This document shows positions 31,149 through 43,060 of a DNA stretch of 64,000 nucleotides, one piece after another. The stretch lies in assembly GCA_036936605.1 (NCBI GenBank), contig JAUPFV010000005.1, positions 75,280,885 through 75,344,884 on the forward strand, written 5' to 3'. The notes beneath the pieces were generated by a model. It was not told where the DNA came from and did no database searches. It saw nothing but the letters and a program-made list of their open reading frames with translations. The stretch is from Limnanthes douglasii subsp. nivea. Lineage: Eukaryota; Streptophyta; Magnoliopsida; Brassicales; Limnanthaceae. Position 1 is the stretch's first letter; the number at the start of each line of letters is the position of its first letter. A program made the translations under genes and the position numbers.

Positions 31149-32640
31149 ATGCAAGTGGATCCCCCTTTTGGAACTAATAGAATAAGGAGAGATAATGAGC
31201 ATGCTAACACGTCTCATGCAAATCACAATACAGAAGAAAGACATATCATGCAAGAAGAGTGGGATCACTTGAGGGCAGTGATTGATGCTTTAAAAGTCCA
31301 AAGGCATGCTGAATAAGAGCTAAAGGGAAAAACTCCAATAGGATGTCTTAGTTATGATAAGCCTGATAACAACCACAAACAGATGAAAGTGATCATTCCC
31401 TTAAGGCTCGTAAAGAAACAAAAAAGGAACATCAGGCTAAAATTGTTGAGCACATCGAATTCTATTGAAAACTTAACCACAAAATCAGACTTTAATATCT
31501 CTTTTTCCTCGTCAAGTAGTGATCACGGACGTCAAAAGAAGAAAGAAAAATTAACTAAAATCCTATCTGGAAATTTACCGATGCATTTTGATAGCTGGAA
31601 AATTGAGAAATATGATGGAAGTCAAGATCCTAATAATCACCTCGAAAAGTTTAAAATTTTCATGATGAATTTTAATGATGATGATAAACTGATGTCCCGG
31701 GCCTTTTCCCAAACTTTTAAAAGAAATGCCTTAAAGTGGTATAATAGATTACCACATGAATCTATAAAAAACTTTGACTTGTTCTGGTTGGCGTTCCGAA
31801 GTCAGTTTGTAATGACTAAAGAGCTCAAAGTAAATATTGACACCATAATTCATTGCACACAAGATCCAAACGAGTCTTAAAATGATTATATCAATCGTTT
31901 TATGAATAGAAAGAATGGATTGCCTGATTCTTTTGAGCAAGTAGTTATTGTTTTATTAAGATAAGGGTTAATGTGAGGCGATTTGGTTGATTCAGTCACT
32001 CAAAAGAAAGAAATGACTTAGGGAGGAATATTGAACCAAGTCGGCAAACAAATCATAATGGAGGAAACTAAAAAGTCCAGATTACCATGTCAGAATAAAT
32101 CGGTGCCCATAATTTCTAACCCACAAGCTAGTACTCTTTCTTGGGCTATGGTCAACTATCGTCCTAAGGAATCTGACAGGGCTCACATCAGCCTAGACAG
32201 AGTCAGTCAAATCAAGGCCAAAAGTCTAGACCAAGGAGAAATAAGTGGGTTCAACCTGAATGGTATATAGAATTGGGTGAAAATGTACCCACCATTTATG
32301 ATAGAACAAAGAACGTTGTAGATTTCCAAAGGCTAGTACCAATTAATCCCCCAGAGAAAATCTAAACACACGCTTTTGCACATACCACAATGACGTGGGT
32401 CGTGATACCTAAGATTTCATTTCCTTAAAGTAATAAATGCAAACATTAATTGAGAGTCGAAAGTTGTCTTCTTTTGTTAAAAAAACAAAAAGGGAATATA
32501 CAAACTAACATATTTGCTCAGCCTAGTGCAAGTGCTGCCCATGCTACATCACCAAATATTCAAAGGCAAAGTATGGAGACATCTAAACCAGAAAATGAAA
32601 TGGTAATTGTGGAACGATACGATATGGATTTAAAGTAGTC
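31149..32640 (+). pseudogene. Tat-2 gag (broken)
   Basis: The frame starts at 31149 (MQVDPPFGTNRIRRDNEHAN) and runs to 31880 with one TAA near 31314. It contains a serine-rich linker and then the Retrotrans_gag domain: HFDSWKIEKYDGSQDPNNHL, KFKIFMMNFNDDD, FKRNALKWYNRLPHESIKNF and FRSQFVMTKE. After the stop at 31878 the frame continues with YINRFMNRKNGLPDSF. The frame 32031-32270 and the region to 32640 are the C-terminal gag tail without a clear zinc knuckle. The gag protein would form the virus-like particle; this copy is disrupted. Confidence 0.88.
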
Positions 32641-33410
32641 TGAAATTTTAGTTAGAAGGAATGATGTCTACACACTACTATTAGCACCATGTTCCTTTCA
32701 TTATTTTGGATGAGGATGATATAAGGGAAATTGTTGGCCTTCATGAAGATGTTGTGGTGATAGGAACATCTATTGAAGGTAACAAAAACCTGATAATCCT
32801 AATTAACACAGTTAGTTCGGTGTATATAATATTTTTATGAGTAGATAAACAATTAAAAAAATCATTCAGTTATCCAAATTTCAAATAGAACCATAGTGGG
32901 GTTTACAGGAAACTCTACTGAGGTAATTAGTGAATTCAAAGGTGAGGCCCTGCTAAGAAAAAAGCCATTCAAGAAACTTTTATGAGTTTTATTTGTAGTG
33001 GTGAATTGTCTAGCATGTTATAATGCGATAGTTGGTAGACCTTCGTTATTTAGAATGCATGCAGAAGCATCCACTGTTCACCAATGCTTGAAATATACCA
33101 TTGGATGTCAAGTAGGGATGGTCCAAAGCAGCAAGAAGGTGGCTAGGTAATGTTATTTCACTACTCTCGCTCTAAAATTATTGGAAGTAATGAACATTAT
33201 AAAATAATAGCAATTATTCGAGTCTTATTTGGTATCAAACGACATAGATGATCCAAAAGAGGCTCCTAGTGCTATTATCCCAATCAAAGAAGTTAAAATT
33301 CGTCGTCTGGCCGAAAGGAAAAATATCAAGGTCGAGTCCTAATTACCATTACAATTAAAGGAAAAGTTATTATCATTATTATCTACGAATTTACATGTTT
33401 GGGCTATATT
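32640..33410 (+). pseudogene. Tat-2 protease C-terminal part and start of RT
   Basis: Near 32990-33150, VVNCLACYNAIVGRPSLFRM (one frame correction) and ASTVHQCLKYTIGCQVGMVQ match the segment between protease and RT in Tat-1. Further on, KEVKIRRLAERKNIKVES and LLSTNLHVWA lead to the RT N-terminus. The catalytic DTG motif of protease is not readable. At about 33410 the sequence jumps to the RT C-terminus. Confidence 0.75.
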
Positions 33411-34500
33411 ATAAGTGAGAAAGGGATCCATGCTGATGTAGATCAATTGAATGCCATGTTGGCCATGGATCCACTTCCGACTACTAAAGAAATTCAGATA
33501 TCGACTATGAGAATAATAGCATTAAACTTCAATTCTAGGTCATTGGATAAGTGTGCCTAGTTTTTCTAAGTTTTGGGAAATGTAAAAGACTTCAATTGGT
33601 CCCAAAATTGCGATAAAGCATTCATTGAAATTAAGTGAAACCTATCTTCACCAAAAACTTTATTCAAGATTATTGTTGGACAAAGACTTTATATATACAT
33701 AGTAGTATCAAATTATGTTGTGAGTGTAGTATTGGTACAATAAGTTGATACCTATCCCCGCCTTGTTTATTATATAAGTAAGAGCTTGTTGGAAGCTAAG
33801 AAAATATACTTAAAATTAGAAAAACTAACCTTGGCGTTGGTCATAGCAACTAAAAAAATTAGGTTATATTTTTAAGCACACTCTATCACGGTTCAAACCT
33901 CTTTTCCTATAAAAACAAATGTTACAAAAAACAGATATATCGGGAAAAATTTCCAAGTGGTCAGTTGAGCTTGTAGATTATGATATTGATTTTGCACCCC
34001 GAACTGCAATCAAAACTCAAATTGTGGCTGATGTTGTAGTTAAATTTCACTATCAAAGGCCTTATGAGGAAGCTAGGGTTAATAAGCCTAAAAAGGAATT
34101 GGTAGTACAACCTGATGGCGGATCTAGTACCATGTGATGTGTTGCAGCGATTTGCTTAATTTCCCCATTTAGGGATTTCATGCATGAAAAAATACATCTT
34201 GGTTTTAAAGCATCCAACAATGAATCAGAATATAAGGCGACAATAAAAGGGTTAAGATTGGCTCATATATATGGTGATAAAAATAGCCCGATTATTGAGT
34301 GATTCGCGGTTATTCATTCATCAAGTACATAAAAAATCTGAAATCAGGAATGATCGGTTGGTAAAGTACTTAAAGGTGTTAAAATAAATATCGACCAATT
34401 TTAAGCATGTTAAATATGAACATGTGCCATGGTCGGAAAATTCAATATCTGATTCTCTAGCCACTTTAGCCTATTCCGAAGCATACCCTTGGATCCTAGT
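33411..34500 (+). pseudogene. Tat-2 RT C-terminus, connection domain and RNase H
   Basis: After the deletion junction, EKGIHADVDQLNAMLAMD corresponds to the RT C-terminal SERGIxAxPxKxxAI motif. The connection domain has YYISKSLLEAKKIYLKLEKL and LVIATKKIRLYF. At 33919-34137 it reads SKWSVELVDYDIDFAPRTAI, followed by VVQPDGGSSTM, the RNase H start. ASNNESEYKATIKGLRLAHI (34200-34265) carries the RNase H Glu. The palm with the YxDD box is deleted, as is all of integrase. Confidence 0.85.
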
Positions 34501-34689
34501 GCAAGAATGTCCTTGCATAGTCACAAATTCTGATATGATGGATGATATGGAAGAAAAAGTTCATGTGTCTGTTATAACCTCTTAATATTAGAGGACCGAT
34601 ATCCAAGAGTTTATCAACGATGAAGGTTCACCTGAAGATAAAGCTTATGACAAAAAGATGAAATACAAAGCTCGTGGATTTTTGTGTAG

Positions 34690-35078
34690 TCATACTACAA
34701 CTTATCACTGTTGGATTTGGTTTGAACCAACAATTTTTCTCAACATGGTTCTTCAGATCTTGATTTTCATCTTAGAGGGAGATAATATCATTGGCTTGAG
34801 ACCTTACATGCCTCTCTAAGTCAATGATTGGCCTTACATAGCTAGATACTGCATATCCCAATTCATCGTCTTTTTTAGACACTTCGAAAGAGTCCTTGCC
34901 ATATGTCATACCATTCACAAGGCTGGTAGATTGGGAGAAAGCTTGTTCGAAGTATTAAAAGTTAAAGTTCCATGTGTCATCCATTTATTCATCACCTCTG
35001 AAAGATGGTTTGTCGTCTGCGGAAAGTAGTGGGAAAAGAGAATTGATAGATGCCTCTGCTTGAGGAGGAACCTTTATA
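34690..35078 (-). pseudogene. Tat-2 antisense ORF, C-terminal part (left of Tat-3)
   Basis: Minus-strand sequence continuing the antisense ORF that starts beyond the nested Tat-3. Pieces such as HLSEVMNKWMTHGTL and ERHVRSQANDIISLK (different frames) suggest a coiled-coil tail. It abuts Tat-2 RNase H near 34600-34690, where integrase should be, so a deletion has brought the sense and antisense remnants together. Confidence 0.55.
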
Positions 35079-35083
35079 GGAGT

Positions 35084-35382
35084 TGGTGAGTTCAGTTATA
35101 AAGAATGTTGTCTTAGGAAGAAGTAATACGTGAATTCTAGAGAGAGAGAGATTTTAGAGAGAGAAAGTCAAAGCACAATTGTGTAAGATCAAATAGTGTT
35201 CAACCCTTTTATTAGTTCAGCATTGCTCTTTATATAGAGAAGCTAAGACTAGTTTAAACTGAAAATGTTTACATAAAAGAGAGTAAATTACCCTTAGTCC
35301 TCAATAGTATTACATATTTTTAATTTTTCTACTAAACTTACGTTATTTACATTTTAGTCCTTAAATTCTTACTTCCATATCA
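35084..35382 (-). repeat. Tat-3 3' LTR
   Basis: On the minus strand it starts TGATATGGAAGTAAG at 35382, directly after the purine tract AACTAGGGAGGCTAC, and ends CTCACCA at 35084. TATATAAAG (35238-35229) is a plausible promoter box and is followed by CT-rich sequence. The first 65 bp match the stub at 40421-40485. Confidence 0.88.
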
Positions 35383-36059
35383 GTAGCCTCCCTAGTTCTC
35401 ATGTCAGTAAATGAATGAGAACTAAATGTCTTCGAATCTTTCCATATGCCATATGAGTAAATGAAAACTCGAAGACAAAAACTCCATATAAAACTCAAAG
35501 TCCAACACTCAATAGAAGATTCGAAGTCAAAAACTACATATAAAACTCGAAGTCCAACACTCATTAGAAGATTCGAAGTCAAAGACTCATAGAAAGCTCA
35601 AAACCAAAAATTCAATAATTTCTTTTTCTTTTTCGTCGAATCGTTGTGGAAATAGTTTCAAAACACAATCATCAAATTCAAACCGGATCTTCGAATTTTG
35701 TCAAAAGTATCCACAAATGTAACCGTTTAGATCCATCATGAATGCCTAGCTACTAAATCCATAGCTAGCTAGCTAGTCTGACAGATGTTGAACTCCTAAG
35801 CTTTTCACTGTTCTGTATTATGCCCTATTATCATAGAGTGATTTCCACGTCTACATGTCTTCTTATCTATCAACCAATTGATTAGTAGCCTCGTTTTTCA
35901 TTCTCACAATACAAATCCTTTGAGAAAAAACCCAAACCCTTGGCTATCTTCGACGTGTTCTTCAATGTAATCTTCAATGTGTTCTCCAACGTGTTCTTTA
36001 ACTTTCTCAGCATATTCATCATAAAACTCAAACTTCCAATCAAAACCTATATTCTCCTT

Positions 36060-39020
36060 TCAATCTTCATCCAATTTATAAGAAAAAAATCCAAAAACCA
36101 GAAGATCCAAGGCTAGCATACCCAAAAAAACCCAAATCTGAAAGCTAACGACAATCTAGTCTTCAGATCATAAGACTACTTTTGCATTACGGAAAGAGCA
36201 TAGGAGTATAAGGCTGTCAGATTAATCAACAACACTCCTGTTGGAACAACCACCAAAATCACTTATTACGGTAACTTCGATCAAACTAAAGTACCTTCTT
36301 TTTCACCTTCTCCTATAACCGAACAACGCCCTTTTTCTAAAGTTCAAACACCTAAAACGCTTTGGTCCGCTTCTTCTCAAATTAAAGTTTCACCTATAAT
36401 TAATGAAAAATCAAACGAATCTTCCTCAAAATAAATCTCAAATACTCTCTCCTCGACTCATGCTCCATCAACTAGAAAGAAAAAAACTTGTATAGTTATT
36501 GGAGATGATTCAAACATTATTCCAACTCCTCCCTCCTCGAATCCAGCTATGCAGTTTAATCTTCATAGAGAGATAACCGTGGAGATTATCCCAATAAAAT
36601 CTATCCAAAAATCCTCCCCAAACAAGGGATCCCTCACAAGAAGCCGAAGCTTTATTGCCTCAACAAAATCATTCCCAAACAAGAGATGAAACATCAGAAG
36701 CCGATAAGGCTGATTCTAAAGCTACTAGAACTGATAATGAACCTGAGTCCGATAAGGGGAACTCAGAAACTACCACAGGAAAGAACATTCGTAAGCCTCG
36801 AAAAAAGAAAGAGTCGGGCTTTGTTTCCGAGGAAAAGAGGGCTGCTATTGGTAGAAATTTGAGGGGTCTTGATGCTGACTATATTATTGAGCTAAAAATG
36901 TTCCATATACATTACCAAGAGAGTCAAGAGAGAACATCACTATTCGAATGCCTGAAAAAGAAGAAACTCGTTTAGACTACAAAGACGATGAATCAGTGGT
37001 CTACCCCGAAATCATCAATTGGGGTCTTCAGTTCCCACTGCATCCTATGATCGTGGAGTACTTCAAACTTCTCAACCTATGCCCTACTCAAGTGACACTG
37101 AATCAATGATTCACTCTTATGTTTGTAATTGTGGTATCTTGGTTGCCCAAGATTCTGATCAACATCAAGGATTTCATCTCTTTAACCCAATTATCAAAAG
37201 GTCTGAAACTCCCCTTTTACTACCTCACTTTGGTACATGATCTAAAAATCATTGATGACCTCCTGGAAGCTGATAAACTCTGAAAGAAAAAGTTTATCTT
37301 TATCTCAGGAGTATGGGAGAATAGAAAAGAGATATCCGATGTCAACCCATCAAAACTAAATCTCATCTGGATAAGCAACCGTAAATATTTCGAACATTAT
37401 ATACTTTAAGATAAATCTTATCTGTTGTCTTCCTCATTGATTATTTACTTACATGATTATTTCAGAAATTCCGAGGCGATATGTTATAAGTCGGTCAGCA
37501 TCCAAAGATATTTTCAAAAAGCTTGTCGCCTGGGCCGAAAAAGTGTGGAACAACGCTTTCCACACCGACTTCCAACCGCTCAACTTCCTTAACAGTCATA
37601 TTTTTCCGACCACAGAGGGAGCCTTGCCTCCTCGAAATTTGATGGATGAACCCAATCTTCATCTAACCTGCAAAATTTTAGTTCAACCTGATTGTAAAGT
37701 ATTCCTCTCTATCCGCAATAGGTCGGAAAGTCATCTACCAAAGAATAAAAAAGGAAAAGGTAAAAAAGAAAGAGAAAATTAAAAAAGGCAGCTAGCACAT
37801 TTGGTGATAGCCCTTCAACACCATCAAAGCCTAACCGTTGTAAGAGAAAAGCAGGAAAGCAAATTATTTCACCCATTGTAGAAGGGAAAGAGCAAGAATA
37901 TCCCTCGAAGAAAAAGAAAGCTTCCTCGAGTCCTCAAGGGACGAAAAAGAAACAATCCAAAATCATTGAATACACATTGGTCGATGAAGAAGAAACCACA
38001 ACTGTTGAAAATCAACAAAATCCTCCTCTCAAAAAGCAAACAACCAATAATGATACTCTGATCATCATCAAAGACAATACTGATGTTGGGAATCAAAACA
38101 CACTTCGACCCCGACAACTTTATTAATTTCAACGAGTCACGAGAACTTGCTGGAGAAGACGATCCCATCCTCGAAGATATTTAGACCCGTATGCACCACT
38201 TCGAGAGAGCAACAACCGTCGAAGCGTCTCAAGAAATCATTTGTCTCTCTGTTCCAACTATAACTTTGGACATGATTCCTCGTCCTAGTTCTACATATTT
38301 TCCTCCTCCTCCACCCAATCCTGAAATCCTTGTTGCACTTCAACCATTTGCCGATTTTGATGCTGCAGCAAAAGCACTTGCTTCACAAGTCGAGGCTTCT
38401 CATGATCATTTGAAGCAATTTGCTAAAGATATGGTCCGCTACAAAGGACTTGCCGCAGATGAAAAATAGCTAAGGGAAAATTTTCAAGGCAAGGTAGTCG
38501 AGCAATTCCATATGTTCGAATTAGCAAGGTGTGAGCTTATCTGAGGCGCCCTCTTTATGAAAAGTCATTTGTGAACAACACATTTTGCTGAGAAAGAAAA
38601 ACTGATTACCTCACATAAAGATGAGATGGATAAGCTCGAAGCTAAACATGCGATGAGCTAACTCCTGAAAAGGTCAAATCCTAAGGCCTCCAAACTTCTC
38701 TTACTTCCAGCGAAGCAAAGAATAAAGAGTCGACCGATGAGATAACCAAATTGAATGGTGACTTTGAGAAGGAAAAAGAAGCTACTATTGCTGCTGCAGA
38801 AGGTAAATATTCTAAAGACATCCTGGCTGCCATTAACAATGGCAAAGAAGAAACAGTCATCACTCTTCTTTGAGAACTTCATGCAATTTATCTAAAAATT
38901 AATCTCTTAAGTTTTTGGAACGATATTCAAATTGAACGGAATCCTAGTAAAGCCTTTGATCCCATCTCTGACTCATCATCATCATCAGAGGAATCATCCG
39001 AGGACGAGTTGTCTGAATAA
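36060..39020 (+). pseudogene. Tat-3 antisense ORF: Transposase_28-like, coiled-coil protein (broken)
   Basis: Plus-strand counterpart of the Tat-1 antisense ORF. The acidic N-terminal half at 36655-36975 ends in KPRKKKESGFVSEEKRAAIG, then LRGLDADYIIELKM. The Transposase_28-like region (about 36990-37410) has INWGLQFPLHPMIVEYFKLL, ISLTQLSKGLKLPFYYLTL and LKIIDDLLEADKLWKKKFIF spread over frames. A basic KKGKGKKEREN stretch (37750) and an acidic tract follow, then FNESRELAGEDD, FADFDAAAKALASQVEASHD (38345-38410) and helical repeats. The C-terminus LLSFWNDIQIERNPSKAF, then SSSSEESSEDELSE, ends at TAA 39018-39020. Function unknown; conservation in three elements argues it was once made. Confidence 0.78.
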
Positions 39021-39199
39021 CATTATTGCTCTTTAAACATCAATTATCCGATACTTGTAAAACTAGAACCCTGCTTATCGTACTTCATCGAATTAATCTA
39101 ATATACAAATGTTTGTTTATTTCTCGTTTTTATCATCCACATGAATTATTCGATGTTAATAATCCTAAACTAGGTATGAAACGTTTCTAAACATAATTC

Positions 39200-39460
39200 C
39201 TCAAATATGATAATGCACTTCGAAATACACACAATATACAACTACAAATTACAAGCATACCACCTCGAATACCTTAGTGCAGTTAGTGAACGTTACACTT
39301 TGAAAAATCATGGCACATCTGGTGAACGTTGTACTTTGAAAAAACATAGTGCATTATTTGGTGTTACACTTAGAAAAAATCACAATGTATTCACTAAACA
39401 TAGCACATCGAAACTGGTTGTTTTTTCAAAAAGTGTAATACTCACTTCAGAACATTATAC
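39200..39460. repeat. Degenerate tandem repeats between Tat-3 integrase and antisense ORF
   Basis: Several diverged copies of a unit like cgaaaaatcatgg, gtgaacgttacactt, counterpart of the 35-bp array in Tat-1 (9317-9500). It ends with the same gttgttttttcaaaaagtgtaata phrase seen in Tat-1 near 9502-9530. Confidence 0.7.
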
Positions 39461-39722
39461 TCTTAAGAAACCTCAAAGATGATCAATCTTTGATAAATTG
39501 TTAAGATAGTTTTTAATAAGAACTTGTAAACAACCATTGTCCAAAAATACATTTTATTGATAATATTGAATATATACATATCGCCTCGTTAAAACCTTCA
39601 TGTGCCAATTGGGTAGGAAAGAGTGCGACATTCAATAGTAAATAATCCAAAATACAAAAACAAATCTTTTCCCAATAAAGCTTCAAATATCGTATATTCC
39701 ATGGGTGTTGAAGCATCGTACC

Positions 39723-40430
39723 TTAAAAATCACAAAGGCAATAAGACCATGGTTTTATCCTCTGAACAAAAATATTAGGCCCTTCCAAATTCGGAGCCAT
39801 TTTTCCAAGGCTCTTCTCGTTTGTATACAAAAATAATTTTCTCAACACTTTATCGCCTTCTTTAAATTTTCTTCTTTTCACTTTCGAATCATATTTGTTC
39901 CTCATAAGAGTCTGATAATGGATTATATTTAAATGAGCTCGAACTCTTTTCTCCTCAATCAAATCTAAATTCTCCTTTTTAGCTTCAACATTGGATCTTT
40001 CAGAATATTGATTTATCCTAAAAGATGACATCGTAGATTCTATGAGGCTGACTGCATCCATTCCATATGCTAAGGAAAAATGAGTTTCTTTTGTATCTTC
40101 CTTGCGAGTTTTCCAATAAGCTCAAAGCACCTCTTGCAAATAATTTGGTTATTTTCATGCTGCTTTGTCAAGTTTTTCTTCAAGCCATCTAAAATTGTTC
40201 TGTTTGTCACCTCGACTTGTCCATTAGCTTGATGATGAAATGTCGTCAAAAAACATTGATGAATTCCTTTCGACGTGAAAAATGAAGCCATATCTTTATT
40301 ATTAAATTGAGGGTCATTATCTGTTGTAGTTCTTTGAGGAACTCTAAAAGGAAAACAAATACTATTCACAATAAACTTGATCAGATCTTTTGCCTTTGTT
40401 CCTGATAATGGTTCTGCCTCGGCCTATTTT
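39723..40430 (-). pseudogene. Tat-3 integrase, second half
   Basis: Two frames. 40369-40070 reads RVPQRTTTDNDPQFNNKDMA (second catalytic Asp), then HHQANGQVEVTNRTILDGLK (catalytic Glu present). 40061-39723 reads EEKRVRAHLNIIHYQTLMRN and KRRKFKEGDKVLRKLFLYTN, the GPY/F-type C-terminal region. Upstream, AEAEPLSGTKAKDLIKF at 40430-40380 joins directly to the LTR stub at 40420, showing that the zinc-binding domain and first catalytic Asp are deleted. Confidence 0.88.
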
Positions 40431-40485
40431 TCTACTAAAATTTCATTATTTACATTTTAGTCCTTAAATTCCTACTTCCATATTA
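40421..40485 (-). repeat. Tat-3 5' LTR stub
   Basis: On the minus strand TAATATGGAAGTAGG, then GACTAAAATGTAAATAA, matches the first 65 bp of the 3' LTR. The first TG is altered to TA. It is joined straight to integrase sequence. Confidence 0.85.
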
Positions 40486-40490
40486 GGAGT

Positions 40491-42420
40491 GACTGAATGG
40501 AGGACTTTGGTCAGAGAATGATCTCCGAACCAATTGAAGTTTTCTTATTCTTCACTTTTCTCTTGTCACTTTTCTTTTAGCCTTTTGTATTTTTATCAGT
40601 CGGAGAGTCTGATAGATCATCAGTCTCTCCAACAGTAACTAGGACAACTTCCAATAAACCTAAATCAATTTTGTCAGGAGGCCCCATAATAAATTGAGAT
40701 GAACCATCTTTCTTTTTCATATTCTTCTTGTTATTGTCACGATGACTAGGAGCCTTATTCCTAGATGAAAGGTAAATTTTCCCATCGCTCAGCTCACTCT
40801 TTTTGAAAATTTAAGAGGATCGGGGAGGATTAGTAAAATGTTTCCATGAAAGTTCAAGGATAGGATTTGTTCTCCATAGGTGGGCTCTCACCATATTTCC
40901 CAGAGTAAAAAGGTTGTGAAACTCGGTTCACCACTTCTTAGTGTCTTATTGATTCAAATTTTTATAAGTTTTTTCCCATCTTCCAAATGGTATGCAAAGA
41001 TCTTCAAGACCATTATAAAATAAACCGGAAGTGGGAAATAATAACATCAAATATGAAAACGAAAGAAATATTTATAAAAAAATACGTAAGCTCTTCCAGT
41101 ATCTTGTGAGCATACTCAGATTTCCTTTAGACGTGATTTTTCTTCCATATTTCCAAGCACCACTGACAAACAAAAATTGAGTCCTCCAAGGCTTTTCATC
41201 TTCTAACATGTCATCTAGTACTTTATAGTCATTCCATATATTAAAATAATAAAATAGGATATGATCACTACAACACAAACCAGCCACGACAGCTAGTTTC
41301 TCCCTATGTATCAGAATTTTGGATAGTTTGGAAGCAATGATGCTAGCTAATAACGTAAACCGGGCATTATGCCTTAGTTGGCTTGGGCGTAATTTTGCCA
41401 AGTGGAAATACCTCATTATTTTAGGGTCCAAGTAAAACTGAAGACCCCAGTTGAGTAAATTCATATAAACTACCAATCTCCATACTTGTTGTCCATCAGA
41501 GTATCTCCATGTAAAGGTAGCCTCACTTTGACCGATTATGGGATCCTTATTTTTTCAGAATTTATTCCAGTTCAGATTAATGAAAATAAACGTATGATAT
41601 TCTCTATAAATTGAGTAGATATTTGACACTAATTTTAGTGAAGTTGGGCCTGACTCGTCCATCGAGATACTCTGAAAGTGGTTCAGATTCGGGCAAGACA
41701 ACATTTTTTATTCTTTCATGAGTCACATTCTTAGTGTCCCCAGTTTGACCAGACGTCTCTGAAGGGGTATCTTCCCCACTATCATCCATATTTTCTTCCA
41801 TAACTTATGCCATTTGGTCTAAGGGTTCACTGGGTTGAATATTAGGATTCTCCTCTTCGATTCAATGGGGCACAGTTGATAAAACTATAGAATTGGATTC
41901 TGAACTAGGTTGTGATTGAAGCTTTGTTATAGTAGCTTCTCCTAAGGTCGGAATTTTCCTTGAGGGATTTCTAGCATTAGTAGAAGTTTCAGCATATTTT
42001 TCTGTTGCGTTGTCCAATGAGGGAGGCTTTTATTTAGCTTTAGAAAGCATGGTAGCTTTGAGATGAGTACTTTCTCCCTTATTTGATCCCATGACAATAT
42101 AGGTTGAAAGACATTTACGATTGTTAATTAATTTTGTTGAGAATGGTTTAATTGACCAAACATATTGGTGAGGAGATGTAGAAGACTGGGCAAGGGAGAT
42201 AGGTTTAGAGTGGATTTTAAGTTTGTTAAACAAGGAAACTCCATTGTATTCTTGGGTTCAAGTCACGACTACTCCACCTGGTGAAGTAGGTAATCCGGCG
42301 GAAATTCTAGCTTGTCTCTTTTCTTCTTCCAACTCGTATAGATTTAGTCAATCTCCTTTAATTAGTGCGGTCCTGGTTGTAAACATACAAACTCTAGAGA
42401 ATACTGAAAAGGATTAATGA
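40491..42420 (-). pseudogene. Tat-2 antisense ORF: Transposase_28-like (broken, split by Tat-3)
   Basis: Minus-strand ORF antisense to Tat-2 gag-pol. The N-terminal part near 42330-42030 (FNKLKIHSKPISLAQSSTSP) precedes a serine/threonine-rich linker and an acidic segment (MEENMDDSGEDTPSETSGQT at 41801-41742). The domain at 41476-41072 reads LNWGLQFYLDPKIMRYFHLA, LRPSQLRHNARFTLLASIIA, NDYKVLDDMLEDEKPWRTQF and FVSGAWKYGRKIT. This parallels the Tat-1 and Tat-3 antisense proteins (INWGLQF, LPFYY, LKIIDDLLEADKLWKKKF, SGVWENRKEI). After Tat-3 it resumes at 35078-34690. Confidence 0.75.
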
Positions 42421-42720
42421 TGAACAAGATAGAAAAAAGAAGGTGAAATCTAATTTGGAGAGTTGATTCTTTCTCTATCTAAAAATATAACATAAAATCT
42501 TTCTCACTCTAGAAATAGTAATAGCCTTTTTTCTCTTTTGTGTAGACAAGATTACTGAGAGCAAAACCGGCGAGTAGGTCCAATAACTACATAACACGTG
42601 TCTTAAAAAGGAACCAGGCTAAAGTTGCGACCTTTGAGAAATTACTGCTTTAGGCATATCCTTCGAAGAGGGTTCAGAAATCATTTAACATATTAGCTCT
42701 CCTGAAGTAATTCTAAGAGA

Positions 42721-42735
42721 GCTAAGGGGGCTAAT
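42721..42735 (+). promoter_or_regulatory. Tat-2 polypurine tract
   Basis: gctaagggggctaat directly precedes the 3' LTR start tgatagggtc at 42736 and is nearly the same as the Tat-1 and Tat-3 tracts. Confidence 0.75.
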
Positions 42736-43055
42736 TGATAGGGTCTTATTTTATTAGAGATTAAATTAGTAAGAGGATCATATTTTTCTTAGAAAGGCAA
42801 TTCAGACCTAGAAATAAATCATGATGAGTAAGTCGTATGCCCAATGATTCAGCTAAGTGCCTTCACTTACTTTTCGGCTTGAGGGCTCGCAAGGCTTACC
42901 CGAATGGATGACCCGATCGAAAAACAACATTAAATGGGTTAGATTTTTTCTCTTTATAAATAATAAATACAACACTTTTATTCTCTCTCTACTCTTCAAC
43001 CTATATTTATTACACAACTTAAACAATTTCCAAATACCCTTCGATTAGATCACCA
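42736..43055 (+). repeat. Tat-2 3' LTR
   Basis: It starts tgatagggtcttattttatt and ends tagatcacca, followed by the target duplication agctc. It is 49 bp shorter than the 5' LTR, partly from loss of a segment after ggatgacccg. Confidence 0.88.
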
Positions 43056-43060
43056 AGCTC

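Larger units (their letters stand above)
35084..40485 (-). mobile_element. Tat-3: Tat-like gypsy element nested in Tat-2
   Basis: The insertion is bounded by a perfect 5-bp target duplication ggagt (35079-35083 and 40486-40490). On the minus strand the order is a 65-bp stub of the 5' LTR (40485-40421), the second half of integrase (40420-39723), a tandem-repeat spacer, an antisense ORF on the plus strand (36060-39020) and the 3' LTR (35382-35084). The 5' LTR remainder, gag, protease, RT and RNase H have been lost in one deletion. It shares layout and protein sequence with Tat-1 and interrupts the Tat-2 antisense ORF. Confidence 0.92.
30678..43055 (+). mobile_element. Tat-2: Tat-like gypsy element with both LTRs, host of Tat-3
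   Basis: Plus-strand element with LTRs at 30678-31046 and 42736-43055 and a perfect 5-bp target duplication agctc (30673-30677, 43056-43060), inserted into Gypsy-A. It keeps gag, part of the protease, RT C-terminus, RNase H and an antisense ORF, but the RT core and integrase are deleted. Tat-3 (5.4 kb) is nested in the antisense ORF. Without Tat-3 it is about 7 kb. Copy B carries the empty target (ccatcaactcttt near 56715). Confidence 0.92.

Noticed and set aside
35761..35778. GCTA tetranucleotide repeat
   Set aside because: Only four units; too short to be meaningful.
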